Shown here in pieces: positions 1 to 7,921 of a stretch of DNA of 64,000 bases. Each line of letters opens with the position of its first letter. Position 1 is the stretch's first letter. The DNA lies in contig NZ_FMYQ01000008.1 of the NCBI RefSeq assembly GCF_900096975.1, positions 124,001 through 188,000 on the forward strand. The letters run 5' to 3'. Position numbers and translations under genes: made by a program. The notes beneath the pieces were generated by a model. It did no database searches and had not been told where the DNA came from. It saw nothing but the letters and a program-made list of their open reading frames with translations. Source of the DNA: Paraburkholderia lycopersici. GTDB lineage: Bacteria > Pseudomonadota > Gammaproteobacteria > Burkholderiales > Burkholderiaceae.

Positions 1-1
1 T

Positions 2-1366
2 CGCGATGGCAAGACGCCGCTGCCGCAGTTGCCGAAGATCTGGGGCGGTCTCGTGCCCCAGGCGCAGGAGCTCGACGGCAAGCGCTACATGATCGCCGAA
101 CATGCGATCATCGGCCTTCCGAACCGGCCGTTTCGTATCGTGGATGCGCAAGGCAATCCGTTGCCGAATGGCGTCATCACACGCGACCTCGTGCATCGTT
201 TCTATCAGAACCAGATGCAGATCAACGCGGGCCGCAACGACCAGTTCGCCGCATGGGGCGACTCGGGCGGTCTTGTGATGGGGTACTACGAGAATTCGGC
301 GCAGACCTTGCGGCTCTGGAACATCGCCCGGCAGAACACGCTGTGCGACAACTTCTTCATGGCGGCTTTCGGCGGCTCATGGCTCAACCACATCTTCCTG
401 ATTTCCGCGCAGGCGCCGCACTACGCCGAGATCGAGGCCAGTGCCGCGAAGCATCTCGCTTCGGTGGTGGAGGGCGACGACCCCAGGGGCACGCGCCTGA
501 AGCTCGCGCCGAACTCGCCGGCTTCCGCGCTCGACGGGCCGCCGAAGTTCGTGAACGACGGGCTGTTCACGCCGGACGGCTATGCGGTCAACACCATGGC
601 GCCGCCTTATCAGCCGAGCAACGTGCGCCCGTCTGCGGACGGCAATCCCGCGCTCGCCGATCCTGCCAATCCGCGCGTGCTGCGCCCGCAGACCTATGCG
701 ACGATCGGCGACCGGCTCTCCGCGAAAGGCGTGGACTGGGCCTGGTACAGCGGCGCCTGGCAGTACGCGCTCGATCATCGCGACACGGGCGCGGTGCCCG
801 ACTTCCAGTATCACCATCAGCCGTTCAACTACTTTGCGAACTTCGCGCCGGGCACGGCCGAGCGGGCGCGTCGTCTGCGCGACGCGGGCGTGGGCGACGA
901 CCCGGCCACGAACCGTCTGCTCGCGGACATCGACGCCGGGCGCTTGCCCGCCGTCACGTTCTACAAGCCCCAGGGCAACCTGAACATGCACGCCGGCTAC
1001 GCGGATGTGGAATCGGGCGATCGCCACATCGCGACCGTGATCGAGCATATCCAGCGCGGTCCGCAGTGGGCGAACACAGTAATCGTGGTGACGCACGACG
1101 AAAACGGCGGCTGGTGGGACCCTGTTGCGCCGCCGGCGGGCGACCGCTGGGGCCCCGGCTCGCGCGTACCCGCGCTCGTCATCGCGCCGTTCGCGAAGAA
1201 GGGCTACGTCGATCACACGTTCTACGACACCGTTTCCATCCTGCGTTTCATCAGCCGCGTGCACGGCCTCGCGCCGATCGACGGCGTGGCCGCGCGTGAC
1301 CAGGCGTTCGTTTCGCGCGGGCAAACGCCGCCCGGCGATCTCACGGCGGCGCTCGACCTGGCTTGA
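2..1366 (+). CDS. Acid phosphatase / phosphoesterase family protein, 5' end outside window
   Basis: The frame is open from the first bases, so the N-terminus lies outside the window and only the last ~454 codons are visible. The protein resembles the AcpA / phospholipase C phosphoesterase family (PF04185), secreted metal-dependent enzymes that cleave phosphate esters. The strongest evidence is the metal-site stretch VTHDENGGWWDPVAPP followed by a Gly-Arg-Val-Pro-Ala-Leu-type segment and the typical FYDTVSILRFI near the end. The N-terminal metal and nucleophile motifs cannot be checked here. Acid phosphatase is more likely than phospholipase C, by overall resemblance to Burkholderia AcpA proteins. 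The next genes point the other way, so the locus ends here. Confidence 0.75.
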   Translation, partial: RDGKTPLPQLPKIWGGLVPQAQELDGKRYMIAEHAIIGLPNRPFRIVDAQGNPLPNGVITRDLVHRFYQNQMQINAGRNDQFAAWGDSGGLVMGYYENSAQTLRLWNIARQNTLCDNFFMAAFGGSWLNHIFLISAQAPHYAEIEASAAKHLASVVEGDDPRGTRLKLAPNSPASALDGPPKFVNDGLFTPDGYAVNTMAPPYQPSNVRPSADGNPALADPANPRVLRPQTYATIGDRLSAKGVDWAWYSGAWQYALDHRDTGAVPDFQYHHQPFNYFANFAPGTAERARRLRDAGVGDDPATNRLLADIDAGRLPAVTFYKPQGNLNMHAGYADVESGDRHIATVIEHIQRGPQWANTVIVVTHDENGGWWDPVAPPAGDRWGPGSRVPALVIAPFAKKGYVDHTFYDTVSILRFISRVHGLAPIDGVAARDQAFVSRGQTPPGDLTAALDLA

Positions 1367-1671
1367 GCGCGCGCTTCGTGTGGCGACGGCGGCACCCGGA
1401 AAGCCCCACGTTGCCTTCCGGTTGCCCATATGAAGCGCAAATTGACGCGAGCGCGACACAAGCGACGAAGTCCCCATGCGATCAAGGAGTTGGCGCGATC
1501 GCCAGGCGGTTATCAACAGGTTTTTCCCCGAAATCTGTGGATAATTTTGTCGTGCTCGCAACAACCTCGATTATGCGAGCAGGAAAGACCGCGAATCGCC
1601 GGCTACCGCAATTCGCCCGATCTATACCATCCCAGGCGCGGAAGCCACTACCTTGCTCTTGCGGATATCGA
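1367..1671. other. Intergenic region between convergent genes
   Basis: About 300 bases between the convergent phosphatase and DUF799 lipoprotein genes. Short overlapping open frames are present but none has a convincing start, homology or codon pattern. No clear hairpin followed by a T tract was found. Confidence 0.5.
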
Positions 1672-2337
1672 TCAGTCAGTGCCGTACTTCGGCGAGTGCG
1701 GACCGTACAGCAACCCGTTCGGTGGCCCGGCATGCAGCAACCGGTAGCTTGTGATGCCGGCAATAGCGTGGCTTCTGTCAGTCACTGAGTTAGCAATCTG
1801 CTTGATCGCCGCTGTCACCAGCATGCCGATCAATCCACCACCGCTGTTGTTGTTGCCCTCGTTGCTGCTCGCGCTCGCGCTACCCTGCCAGAGCACATCG
1901 CCCGTTTTGAGGTCGATGAGTTTTGCTGAGGCGGTGACTATCGCTGCGCTGTCCAGCATCCGGTACACCGTGCCGTATTGCGTCACCTTGCAGTACAACG
2001 CAGCATCTGCGCCGAAAATCTCGCGCAGTTTGGCGGGCGCGGTCGCCTGGATGTCGTTCGCCGTCGTCAGGCCGTTCTGCCTGAACGTCTCATCCATTAC
2101 CGCCACCGGTACCACGTAGTAGCCGGATTCGGCGAGTGGCATCGTCATCTGGGAGAGCATGCTGCTCGTTGCGTTGACGTCGGACGTTTCATTGGTCGGC
2201 GGCAAGACGAGGATCGAGCGCGGCCGGCTGTTCTTGAATGCCGTGTAGTCTGCGTGCTTTACGGGCTGCGCACATGCGGCGAGTAGCGCAAGCGTCGAGA
2301 GGGCAAACCAGAGTTTGAGAGAAGAGAACTTGGACAT
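1672..2337 (-). CDS. DUF799 (GNA1162-type) outer-membrane lipoprotein
   Basis: A 221-residue protein with a lipoprotein signal peptide ending in the lipobox LAAC (Cys about residue 22), so it is probably anchored in the outer membrane. The body, including SRPRSILVLPPTNETSDV, matches the DUF799 family (PF05643) represented by Neisseria GNA1162. It is the third gene of a compact operon behind a CsgG-like and a DUF4810 lipoprotein, only 10 bases after the DUF4810 stop. The same trio occurs together in other Gram-negative bacteria, which suggests a shared envelope complex. The biochemical role is not established. Confidence 0.85.
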   Translation of the reverse strand: MSKFSSLKLWFALSTLALLAACAQPVKHADYTAFKNSRPRSILVLPPTNETSDVNATSSMLSQMTMPLAESGYYVVPVAVMDETFRQNGLTTANDIQATAPAKLREIFGADAALYCKVTQYGTVYRMLDSAAIVTASAKLIDLKTGDVLWQGSASASSNEGNNNSGGGLIGMLVTAAIKQIANSVTDRSHAIAGITSYRLLHAGPPNGLLYGPHSPKYGTD

Positions 2338-2347
2338 GGTGGCTCGC

Positions 2348-2716
2348 TCAGGGTTGCTTCGGTTTCTTCATCAGGAAGTCCATATAGATCGAGGATTCCG
2401 GAAAGAGCGCTTTCTCGGCCTCGAACTCCTGCATGGCCTGCGTGTCGTTGCCGACACTCGCGTACAGCATCCCCAGTTGCGCATGGAACCCTGGTGGTGG
2501 CGTGCGGCCCTTGCCGCGAATTTCCTGAAGCGCTTTGTCCAGCGCGTCGATCTGCTCCTGAGGCGCCTTTCCTCCCTTCAGGTAGTCGTAGACTGCTGGC
2601 TGGTAGCCGTTCCACTGATAGAGCGGTGGTGAGGTGTTCGCCGCGCATCCACCGAGAAACACGGCAGCCGCTGTGACTGGCAGGCAGATAACCCGTTTGA
2701 TTTTTATTCGTTGCAT
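2348..2716 (-). CDS. DUF4810 small lipoprotein
   Basis: A 122-residue protein when started at the Met of MQRIKIKRVICL. This start was chosen over an upstream in-frame Met because it gives a proper lipoprotein signal with lipobox LGGC. The region after the Cys (SPPLYQWNGYQPAVYDYLK) matches the DUF4810 family (PF16068), and the C-terminal half reads like TPR-type helices. It is the middle gene of the CsgG-DUF4810-DUF799 operon, probably a periplasm-facing partner of the CsgG-like protein. No enzymatic motif is visible. Confidence 0.82.
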   Translation of the reverse strand: MQRIKIKRVICLPVTAAAVFLGGCAANTSPPLYQWNGYQPAVYDYLKGGKAPQEQIDALDKALQEIRGKGRTPPPGFHAQLGMLYASVGNDTQAMQEFEAEKALFPESSIYMDFLMKKPKQP

Positions 2717-2781
2717 TGTGGACCCTGTCGCATGGTTATTGCAGTTGTTGAATCCTTGACGGCCGAAGCGGCCGTGCACGC

Positions 2782-3456
2782 CTATCGGGCTGCCTTTAAT
2801 GCGCCGGCGTCGACCTGTTCGACCAGATGATTGACGGCATTCTGGATCGCGAGGTCGAGCACCTTGCCGTTCAGTGTCGAGTCATAGCTCGCCGTGCCGC
2901 CGAAACCGATGACTTCGCGGTTGGACAGGCTGAACTCGCCCGCCCCCTGACTCGACGTGATGACTTCCGATGTCGTCGTGTCGACTACGTTCAGGCTGAC
3001 TTTTGCGTAAGCGATCTGCTCCTTGCCGCGACCGAGGATGCCAAACAGTTCCTGGTCGCCGACTTCCTTGCGGCCAAACTCCGTCACATCGCCGGTGATG
3101 ATGTAGTGCGCGCCCTTGATCGCCTGTTCCTTCTTGAGGAAACCCGACTCCTGGTGGATTTCGTCAAGGTTGTCGCGATCGAGGACATTGAAACGCCCGC
3201 TTTGCTGAAGCGCCGTGATCAAGATGGTCTTGGCCTGGCCTCCGAGACGGTCGATGCCGTCGGAGAAAATGCCACGCATGTAGCTCGACCGGTTATCAAA
3301 CTTGCCCACTGCAATGCCAACCGGTTTGCCGGCAGAGGGTCTCTGGGCGCTGGCGACTGGGGGTACCGGCAACGAACGCGACGACTCGGTCGCGCAGCCG
3401 GCAAGGGCGACAACAGCAGCTGAGAGCACAACGCCGTACATTTTTGACGGACTCAT
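2782..3456 (-). CDS. CsgG/HfaB-family outer-membrane lipoprotein
   Basis: A 224-residue protein with lipobox LAGC and a CsgG domain (PF03783), seen in GIAVGKFDNRSSYMRG, in FNVLDRDNLDEIHQES and in the Thr-Gly-Asp-Val-Thr-Glu-Phe core strand. CsgG forms the outer-membrane curli secretion channel and HfaB anchors holdfast; this relative has no curli genes beside it and instead pairs with DUF4810 and DUF799 lipoproteins. A purine-rich site (AAGGAAGAAG) precedes the ATG on the minus strand, so it is likely the first gene of the operon. It lies directly downstream of tpsB on the same strand, but a functional link is only conjecture. Confidence 0.87.
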   Translation of the reverse strand: MSPSKMYGVVLSAAVVALAGCATESSRSLPVPPVASAQRPSAGKPVGIAVGKFDNRSSYMRGIFSDGIDRLGGQAKTILITALQQSGRFNVLDRDNLDEIHQESGFLKKEQAIKGAHYIITGDVTEFGRKEVGDQELFGILGRGKEQIAYAKVSLNVVDTTTSEVITSSQGAGEFSLSNREVIGFGGTASYDSTLNGKVLDLAIQNAVNHLVEQVDAGALKAAR

Positions 3457-3553
3457 TTTTCTTCTTCCTTTTATAAAAAAACAATTGATTCGATACCATC
3501 AGGGACGAAGCAGCATAGCCCCATGGGTTCGAAGGGAAACGCTTCTGCCAATT

Positions 3554-5296
3554 TCAGAATTGCGCTGTTACCTGGAAGCCGAGCGTTACGCTCGGTGCGG
3601 GAAAACCGGACGGTGCATAGATCGGAGTACCGGCGAATACGTCATAGCTGTACGTGCCGAGGCTAGTCGGTACGGAGCCCTTCACGCCAATAGCTGCACC
3701 CGCGAGTTGCGTGCCGGCCAGCGCCACCGTAGAGGGGCCCCACAGGTGGCCGTAATCCACGCCCGCGTATATTGCTTGCCCCGTCTGCCCGAGTGGATAT
3801 TGCAATTCGTTGCGCCAGTAGAACCCCTTTTCCGCCGCCAGCATCGTTTCGCCGCTGAAGCCGCGCACGGTGTAGCGGCTTCCAATGGTCAGATCGTCGA
3901 TGTAGTTCAGTTCGTCATTGGTGAACTGCCCGTGCAGCGTGCCGACATAACGCAGCAACTGACCGGCTACCTTGAACGGCACCGACAAGTTGGCATCGAG
4001 CGTCGCCATCTTGAAGCGATAGGTCGGTCCACCCGGCGTATCAGGCTGCGCGCCTAACCCGCCAATGCCTAGCCGGTAAGCAAGCGTGCCGTCGAACTGT
4101 GCTGCACCGAAGTAATGGCGGCTTGTCAGGCCTGCTTCGATGAACGTGTTGTCGCGGGACTGCTGCGGGATTTCGGTATCCTCGATAAAGCTCGCGCCCC
4201 ATCGCTTGACAAGCTGGAACTCGACGCCCGATACATCGCTCTGGCTGCGATAGATAACTCGCTCGAGCTTCACGCCTGCCGTCTGCGCGTTGCCACTCGA
4301 AACGAAGATCTGGTTGCCCCAGGCAATCTGCTGGTAATACGTATTCGTGTAGCCGTACAGCGTGCCGGTCCAGTAGCCCCACGGCACCGAATACGAGGCA
4401 TTCCATCCGTGCGTGCCGAGTTCGTGATTGCCGAACTGCAAATCCTGGTTGAAGCCACCCGACAGAATGTCATTCAGACCCAGCAGGTTATACAGGCCAA
4501 GCGTCACGTTACCGATATAGCGGCCTGCCGCGTTCGTGCCCGAGTTGTCTGCGGAAATCACGAGCGACCATGGTTTGGTGCGCATTGCGGTAATGACCAC
4601 ATCGCTTTCGCCCGGTACGGCGCCGGGAACGATCTGTATGCTCGCATCCTGGTTCGGCACGCGCTTCATCTGCTCCAGACCTTGCTCAAGGTCGCGCAAC
4701 TGGAGCACTTCACCGTCACGCGTGGGAAAGGCCGTTTTCCAGGTGCCACGCGTATTCGCGCTGGCGAACTTGAGATTGCGGATAACGCCCGGTATGAGCG
4801 CGAATTTTAGCGCTCCCTTTGACAGATCCTGTGCGGGAAGCAGGACGCGCGTGGTAACGTACCCGTGGCTCAGGATCACGCCTTGCAGGCCCTTGGTTAG
4901 CATATCGAGGCCTTGTTTACCGACGCATTGCCCCTCGTAGCGCCGCAGCCAGTCGTGCAGAAATGCGAACGGGTCCATCGACAGGGCAGACGCGCCTTTC
5001 GCACGGACCACCTCGGGCAGTGTGTCCGGCACCTCGACGGAGAACGTGTCGATGCGGAAGCACGGTGTCTCGGCGGGCAAGACCGGCCACTCTCCCACCA
5101 ATGGCGCAGCCGAGCGTACAACGGGCGCTGCAACGGTCGCTGAACGCTGCAGCGCGTCGCGTCGCTGCTCGACCTGTTGTTCCTGTTCGGCGCTCGTGCG
5201 GGCTACCGCTGCAGCATCGGGTGGCGTTTGCGCGTAGACCGCAAATGTAGCGAGAACAGAGAGTGAGAGTACGGCCAGATTTTTCTTGTTTTCCAC
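3554..5296 (-). CDS. TpsB two-partner secretion transporter (ShlB/FhaC/HecB family)
   Basis: A 580-residue outer-membrane transporter that would move a TpsA/CdiA exoprotein across the outer membrane. It has a Sec signal peptide (residues 1-22, ending VYAQ), a charged linker helix, two POTRA domains (about 75-225) and a 16-strand barrel ending in the aromatic strand VTLGFQVTAQF. The conserved loop-6 motif VRGF is at 477-480. Translation starts at GTG with an AGGAA site upstream. Its former partner upstream on the same strand is a decayed remnant (5345-5681). The only near-complete TpsA here is divergent, about 2.6 kb away, so it is the presumed cargo by inference. Confidence 0.93.
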   Translation of the reverse strand: MENKKNLAVLSLSVLATFAVYAQTPPDAAAVARTSAEQEQQVEQRRDALQRSATVAAPVVRSAAPLVGEWPVLPAETPCFRIDTFSVEVPDTLPEVVRAKGASALSMDPFAFLHDWLRRYEGQCVGKQGLDMLTKGLQGVILSHGYVTTRVLLPAQDLSKGALKFALIPGVIRNLKFASANTRGTWKTAFPTRDGEVLQLRDLEQGLEQMKRVPNQDASIQIVPGAVPGESDVVITAMRTKPWSLVISADNSGTNAAGRYIGNVTLGLYNLLGLNDILSGGFNQDLQFGNHELGTHGWNASYSVPWGYWTGTLYGYTNTYYQQIAWGNQIFVSSGNAQTAGVKLERVIYRSQSDVSGVEFQLVKRWGASFIEDTEIPQQSRDNTFIEAGLTSRHYFGAAQFDGTLAYRLGIGGLGAQPDTPGGPTYRFKMATLDANLSVPFKVAGQLLRYVGTLHGQFTNDELNYIDDLTIGSRYTVRGFSGETMLAAEKGFYWRNELQYPLGQTGQAIYAGVDYGHLWGPSTVALAGTQLAGAAIGVKGSVPTSLGTYSYDVFAGTPIYAPSGFPAPSVTLGFQVTAQF

Positions 5297-5344
5297 TAGT
5301 CACAAATTCCTATACCGATACCAATGCTCTTTTAGTCAACGTAG

Positions 5345-5681
5345 CTAGCCATCAGTCAATATCGCCCGTGATATTGAAACCGTTGAAGTCGCCGCTGCCG
5401 TCGATGATCGGGTTGCCTGTGCTGGGGATACTCTCGACGTCTTGACGAAGCCGCCGTCGTCCATAGCCAGACCGGACCCGTTGGTGATCGCGACAGCAGC
5501 GGTTTTTGCGCTCGCCGCCTCGACATACTTCTTCAGTAACGAAGGAGTGTTGCTGTTGACCTGGTTGACGATGCCCGGTTTCGCCGTGATTCGCGTTGTC
5601 TTTTCCAATTGCCGCTTCGGAAACGGCGACGGACATTCCCCGAAGCTCGCTGAAAACAAGCCGGAAACAGCGGTTATTCAT
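5345..5681 (-). pseudogene. Decayed N-terminal remnant of a tpsA exoprotein gene
   Basis: The start (MNNRCFRLVFSELRGM) is an extended signal peptide region nearly identical to that of the intact TpsA at 7922. After about 35 codons the homology jumps frame to VNQVNSNTPSLLKKYVEAA and DDGGFVKTSR, matching the TPS secretion domain of TpsA, and then returns to the first frame (GNPIIDGSGDFNGFNITGDID). About 110 codons (signal-peptide core and early TPS domain) are missing and the gene stops before the repeats. It sits directly upstream of tpsB in the canonical tpsA-tpsB order, so it is probably the original partner gene, now frameshifted and internally deleted. Confidence 0.8.
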
Positions 5682-6584
5682 TCTTCTCGACCTCGTGATA
5701 CCGGATGAACCCTCTCCGCTTTGCAGGGTGTGATCCAGCTACTTCAGATAGTGCCGGGCCAGGCATCGCCATGGTATGTATTTCACATGTCGCGCGGCAT
5801 TGGTACACGCGCGTGATTGGATCTGATATTCCCCGAATTCGCGAAAAATATCTGTCAATTGTTGTCAATTATCCAGATTGGCACCGCCCAGTATCGTATG
5901 GACACGACGTCACCCGGATAGGTAGCGTCCATTGAGCAGCGGTTGCCGGTTTTCATCTCGATCGTTGCACTGGACTCGACGCGCTTGCTGTGCCAATCAC
6001 TGGAGGTCGCAATACCGCGGGATCGTTGGCTGTGAACTGGTTTTCCGCGGTCGTTAGCAATGTTCCATTCGCGGTAAAAATCCAGAATTGGGTAATTAAA
6101 AAAACGATTTTTTAATTCGAAGGGTACGAGATAACGAGATTGATTGAAGATGAGATCTATCGCGTTGGCTGCTGTAACCTTGTCAGCCTGTCGTCGTCGG
6201 ACATGCAGGCGATGCAGCCGCTCGTGGTGCTCGCCAGGCGCGTAGGCCATTGAGGTGTCGTTGCATTGTCGTGCGGATAAGACACGAGAATCAGAAGGCC
6301 GCGGAACGTGTCGCCTTGCATCAATCGGTGTTTGAATTTCTACGCGAACGTTCTAGTTGTGAATTTTCAGCTATTTTTAATTGAGATGCCATTTTTAGGA
6401 CTGGTCTGATACGAGATTGACGGGCTGGCGACTATAGTCGGCCGGCTCCGCTTGGGAATTGGGAAACGGAGCGGAACCTTCAAATCGCGCGATCTTCTCG
6501 TTGTTTCTGGTTTCCCGATTTGTGAGGTCGATCTTGCGATTGCAGGTGCTTACTGCAACGTTTCACCAAACTCCGTCGAGAACA
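5682..6584. other. AT-richer intergenic region without a supported gene
   Basis: About 900 bases between the tpsA remnant and the GT9 gene, with lower GC than the flanks. One minus-strand open frame (5855-6250, 131 codons) has no recognised domain, signal or clear ribosome site and is not called. The composition suggests acquired DNA. Confidence 0.5.
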
Positions 6585-7646
6585 ATGAAAGAAAAGCGCG
6601 TGTTATTGGTCCGTGTAGGCATGCTTGGTGACACCATCTGGGGAATGGCGCCCATAAATAAACTACTGAAGTACTATGGTCCAGATTCGACGGTTGATAT
6701 TGTCGTCAAGAAAGGAATGGGCGGTCTGTTCAAACACGATCCAAGGGTTGGGCGCGTATTCGAAATCAGGAAGAGAAAGTTGCCGCTCTTCTTAAGTCCA
6801 ACAAAACTGCAAATTTTATGGCATTCGGTCCGCCACCCCTATGAGCTAGCGCTCGACATGGAGACAAGACCGTTCTCTGAGCTATTGTTCCGGCTGTTGC
6901 GAGCCAGGAAGAAGATTCTGGCGCGAGCGATCCGCGACGATATCGGGGCCCCTACAGAGCATGCTGTTGAGTCGATCCGTAAGATTACCCGGCTGGCCCT
7001 CCCCAAAGATTTGGCGGACGCGGTCACGCCAACGCTAGTGGCCCCGACTTCGATCGATCGACGTTCGTTACTTCCGATCGAAGGCCCTTATATCTGCCTT
7101 CATTTCGGGAACAGCTGGATCGCGTCCGGTAGAAAAGCTTTGCGTGCATGGCCCTCGGAGTATTGGAGGCAGTTGCTTTTGAACTGGGAATTTTTTTTCC
7201 CTGGGCACACCCCCGTTGCTATTGGCACCGCCTCGGAGAAAACGTTGGCGGCGTCGATCACCGCGGGGATTAAAGGGTACATTGATCTTTGCGGAAAGAC
7301 GGACGTGCCGGGAATGATGGCCGTCATTGCCGGCGCTGACGCGCTCATTGGTACGGACACCGGCCCGAGTCATATGGCGGCGGCTTTCGGCACACCTGTT
7401 GTAGCGGTATTCGGTCCGACGCAACAGTTTCAGACTGGGCCGTTTGCAGATGGCCAGAACTGCGTTGAGATCCTGTCCGCCGCAATGTTGTGTCGTCCCT
7501 GCGTTCGCACACCGGCGTTCGAGCGTTGCCAACGCAATCGCTGCATGGAGGCGATTACGCCGGCAATGGTAGCGGCCTCGGCACAAAGGCTCATTCAATT
7601 GCGCCGACGAGGATCAGACATGAAGTGCACTTCGCGCTCGCGGTGA
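6585..7646 (+). CDS. Glycosyltransferase family 9 (heptosyltransferase-like) protein
   Basis: A 353-residue protein when started at MKEKRVLLVRVGMLGD, chosen because GT9 enzymes begin with this Rossmann strand; the 42 upstream in-frame codons show no family similarity. The hallmark DTGPSHMAAAFGTP of the ADP-heptose:LPS heptosyltransferase fold is present, and the C-terminal Cys cluster C-x2-C-x8-C-x4-C is typical of the family. GT9 enzymes usually add heptose to LPS; autotransporter heptosyltransferases (TibC/Aah type) are distant relatives. It lies 275 bases upstream of the TpsA gene on the same strand and has lower GC than its surroundings, so it may have arrived with the locus. No other LPS genes are nearby. 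Confidence 0.85.
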   Translation: MKEKRVLLVRVGMLGDTIWGMAPINKLLKYYGPDSTVDIVVKKGMGGLFKHDPRVGRVFEIRKRKLPLFLSPTKLQILWHSVRHPYELALDMETRPFSELLFRLLRARKKILARAIRDDIGAPTEHAVESIRKITRLALPKDLADAVTPTLVAPTSIDRRSLLPIEGPYICLHFGNSWIASGRKALRAWPSEYWRQLLLNWEFFFPGHTPVAIGTASEKTLAASITAGIKGYIDLCGKTDVPGMMAVIAGADALIGTDTGPSHMAAAFGTPVVAVFGPTQQFQTGPFADGQNCVEILSAAMLCRPCVRTPAFERCQRNRCMEAITPAMVAASAQRLIQLRRRGSDMKCTSRSR

Positions 7647-7921
7647 GCGGCGACCATGTGGACGTCGCCTGAGAGTGGGGTAGTACGGTGGCGTATTCAG
7701 AAATAGCGCGCACATCAAGCGGCAGCACGCGTCGATGAGGGCGGTTTCGGACGTTTCCTGACACGTCTCCATGTCGAACTCCGCACAAAAGACGTCGTCG
7801 GATACGGTTTGCAGATCTTCGCCATTGCACCGGCAGCGTGGAGCGAGGCGTCGTTGTGAAGAAAACGGAAAACGCCTCTGTGATTGCGTGGGGGCTTCTT
7901 CCGGCATTACGGATTCAGAAA

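Noticed and set aside
5855..6250. Minus-strand frame of 131 codons in the AT-richer region
   Set aside because: No recognised domain, signal or ribosome site; amino-acid pattern is not convincing. It could be a decayed gene, but this cannot be supported.
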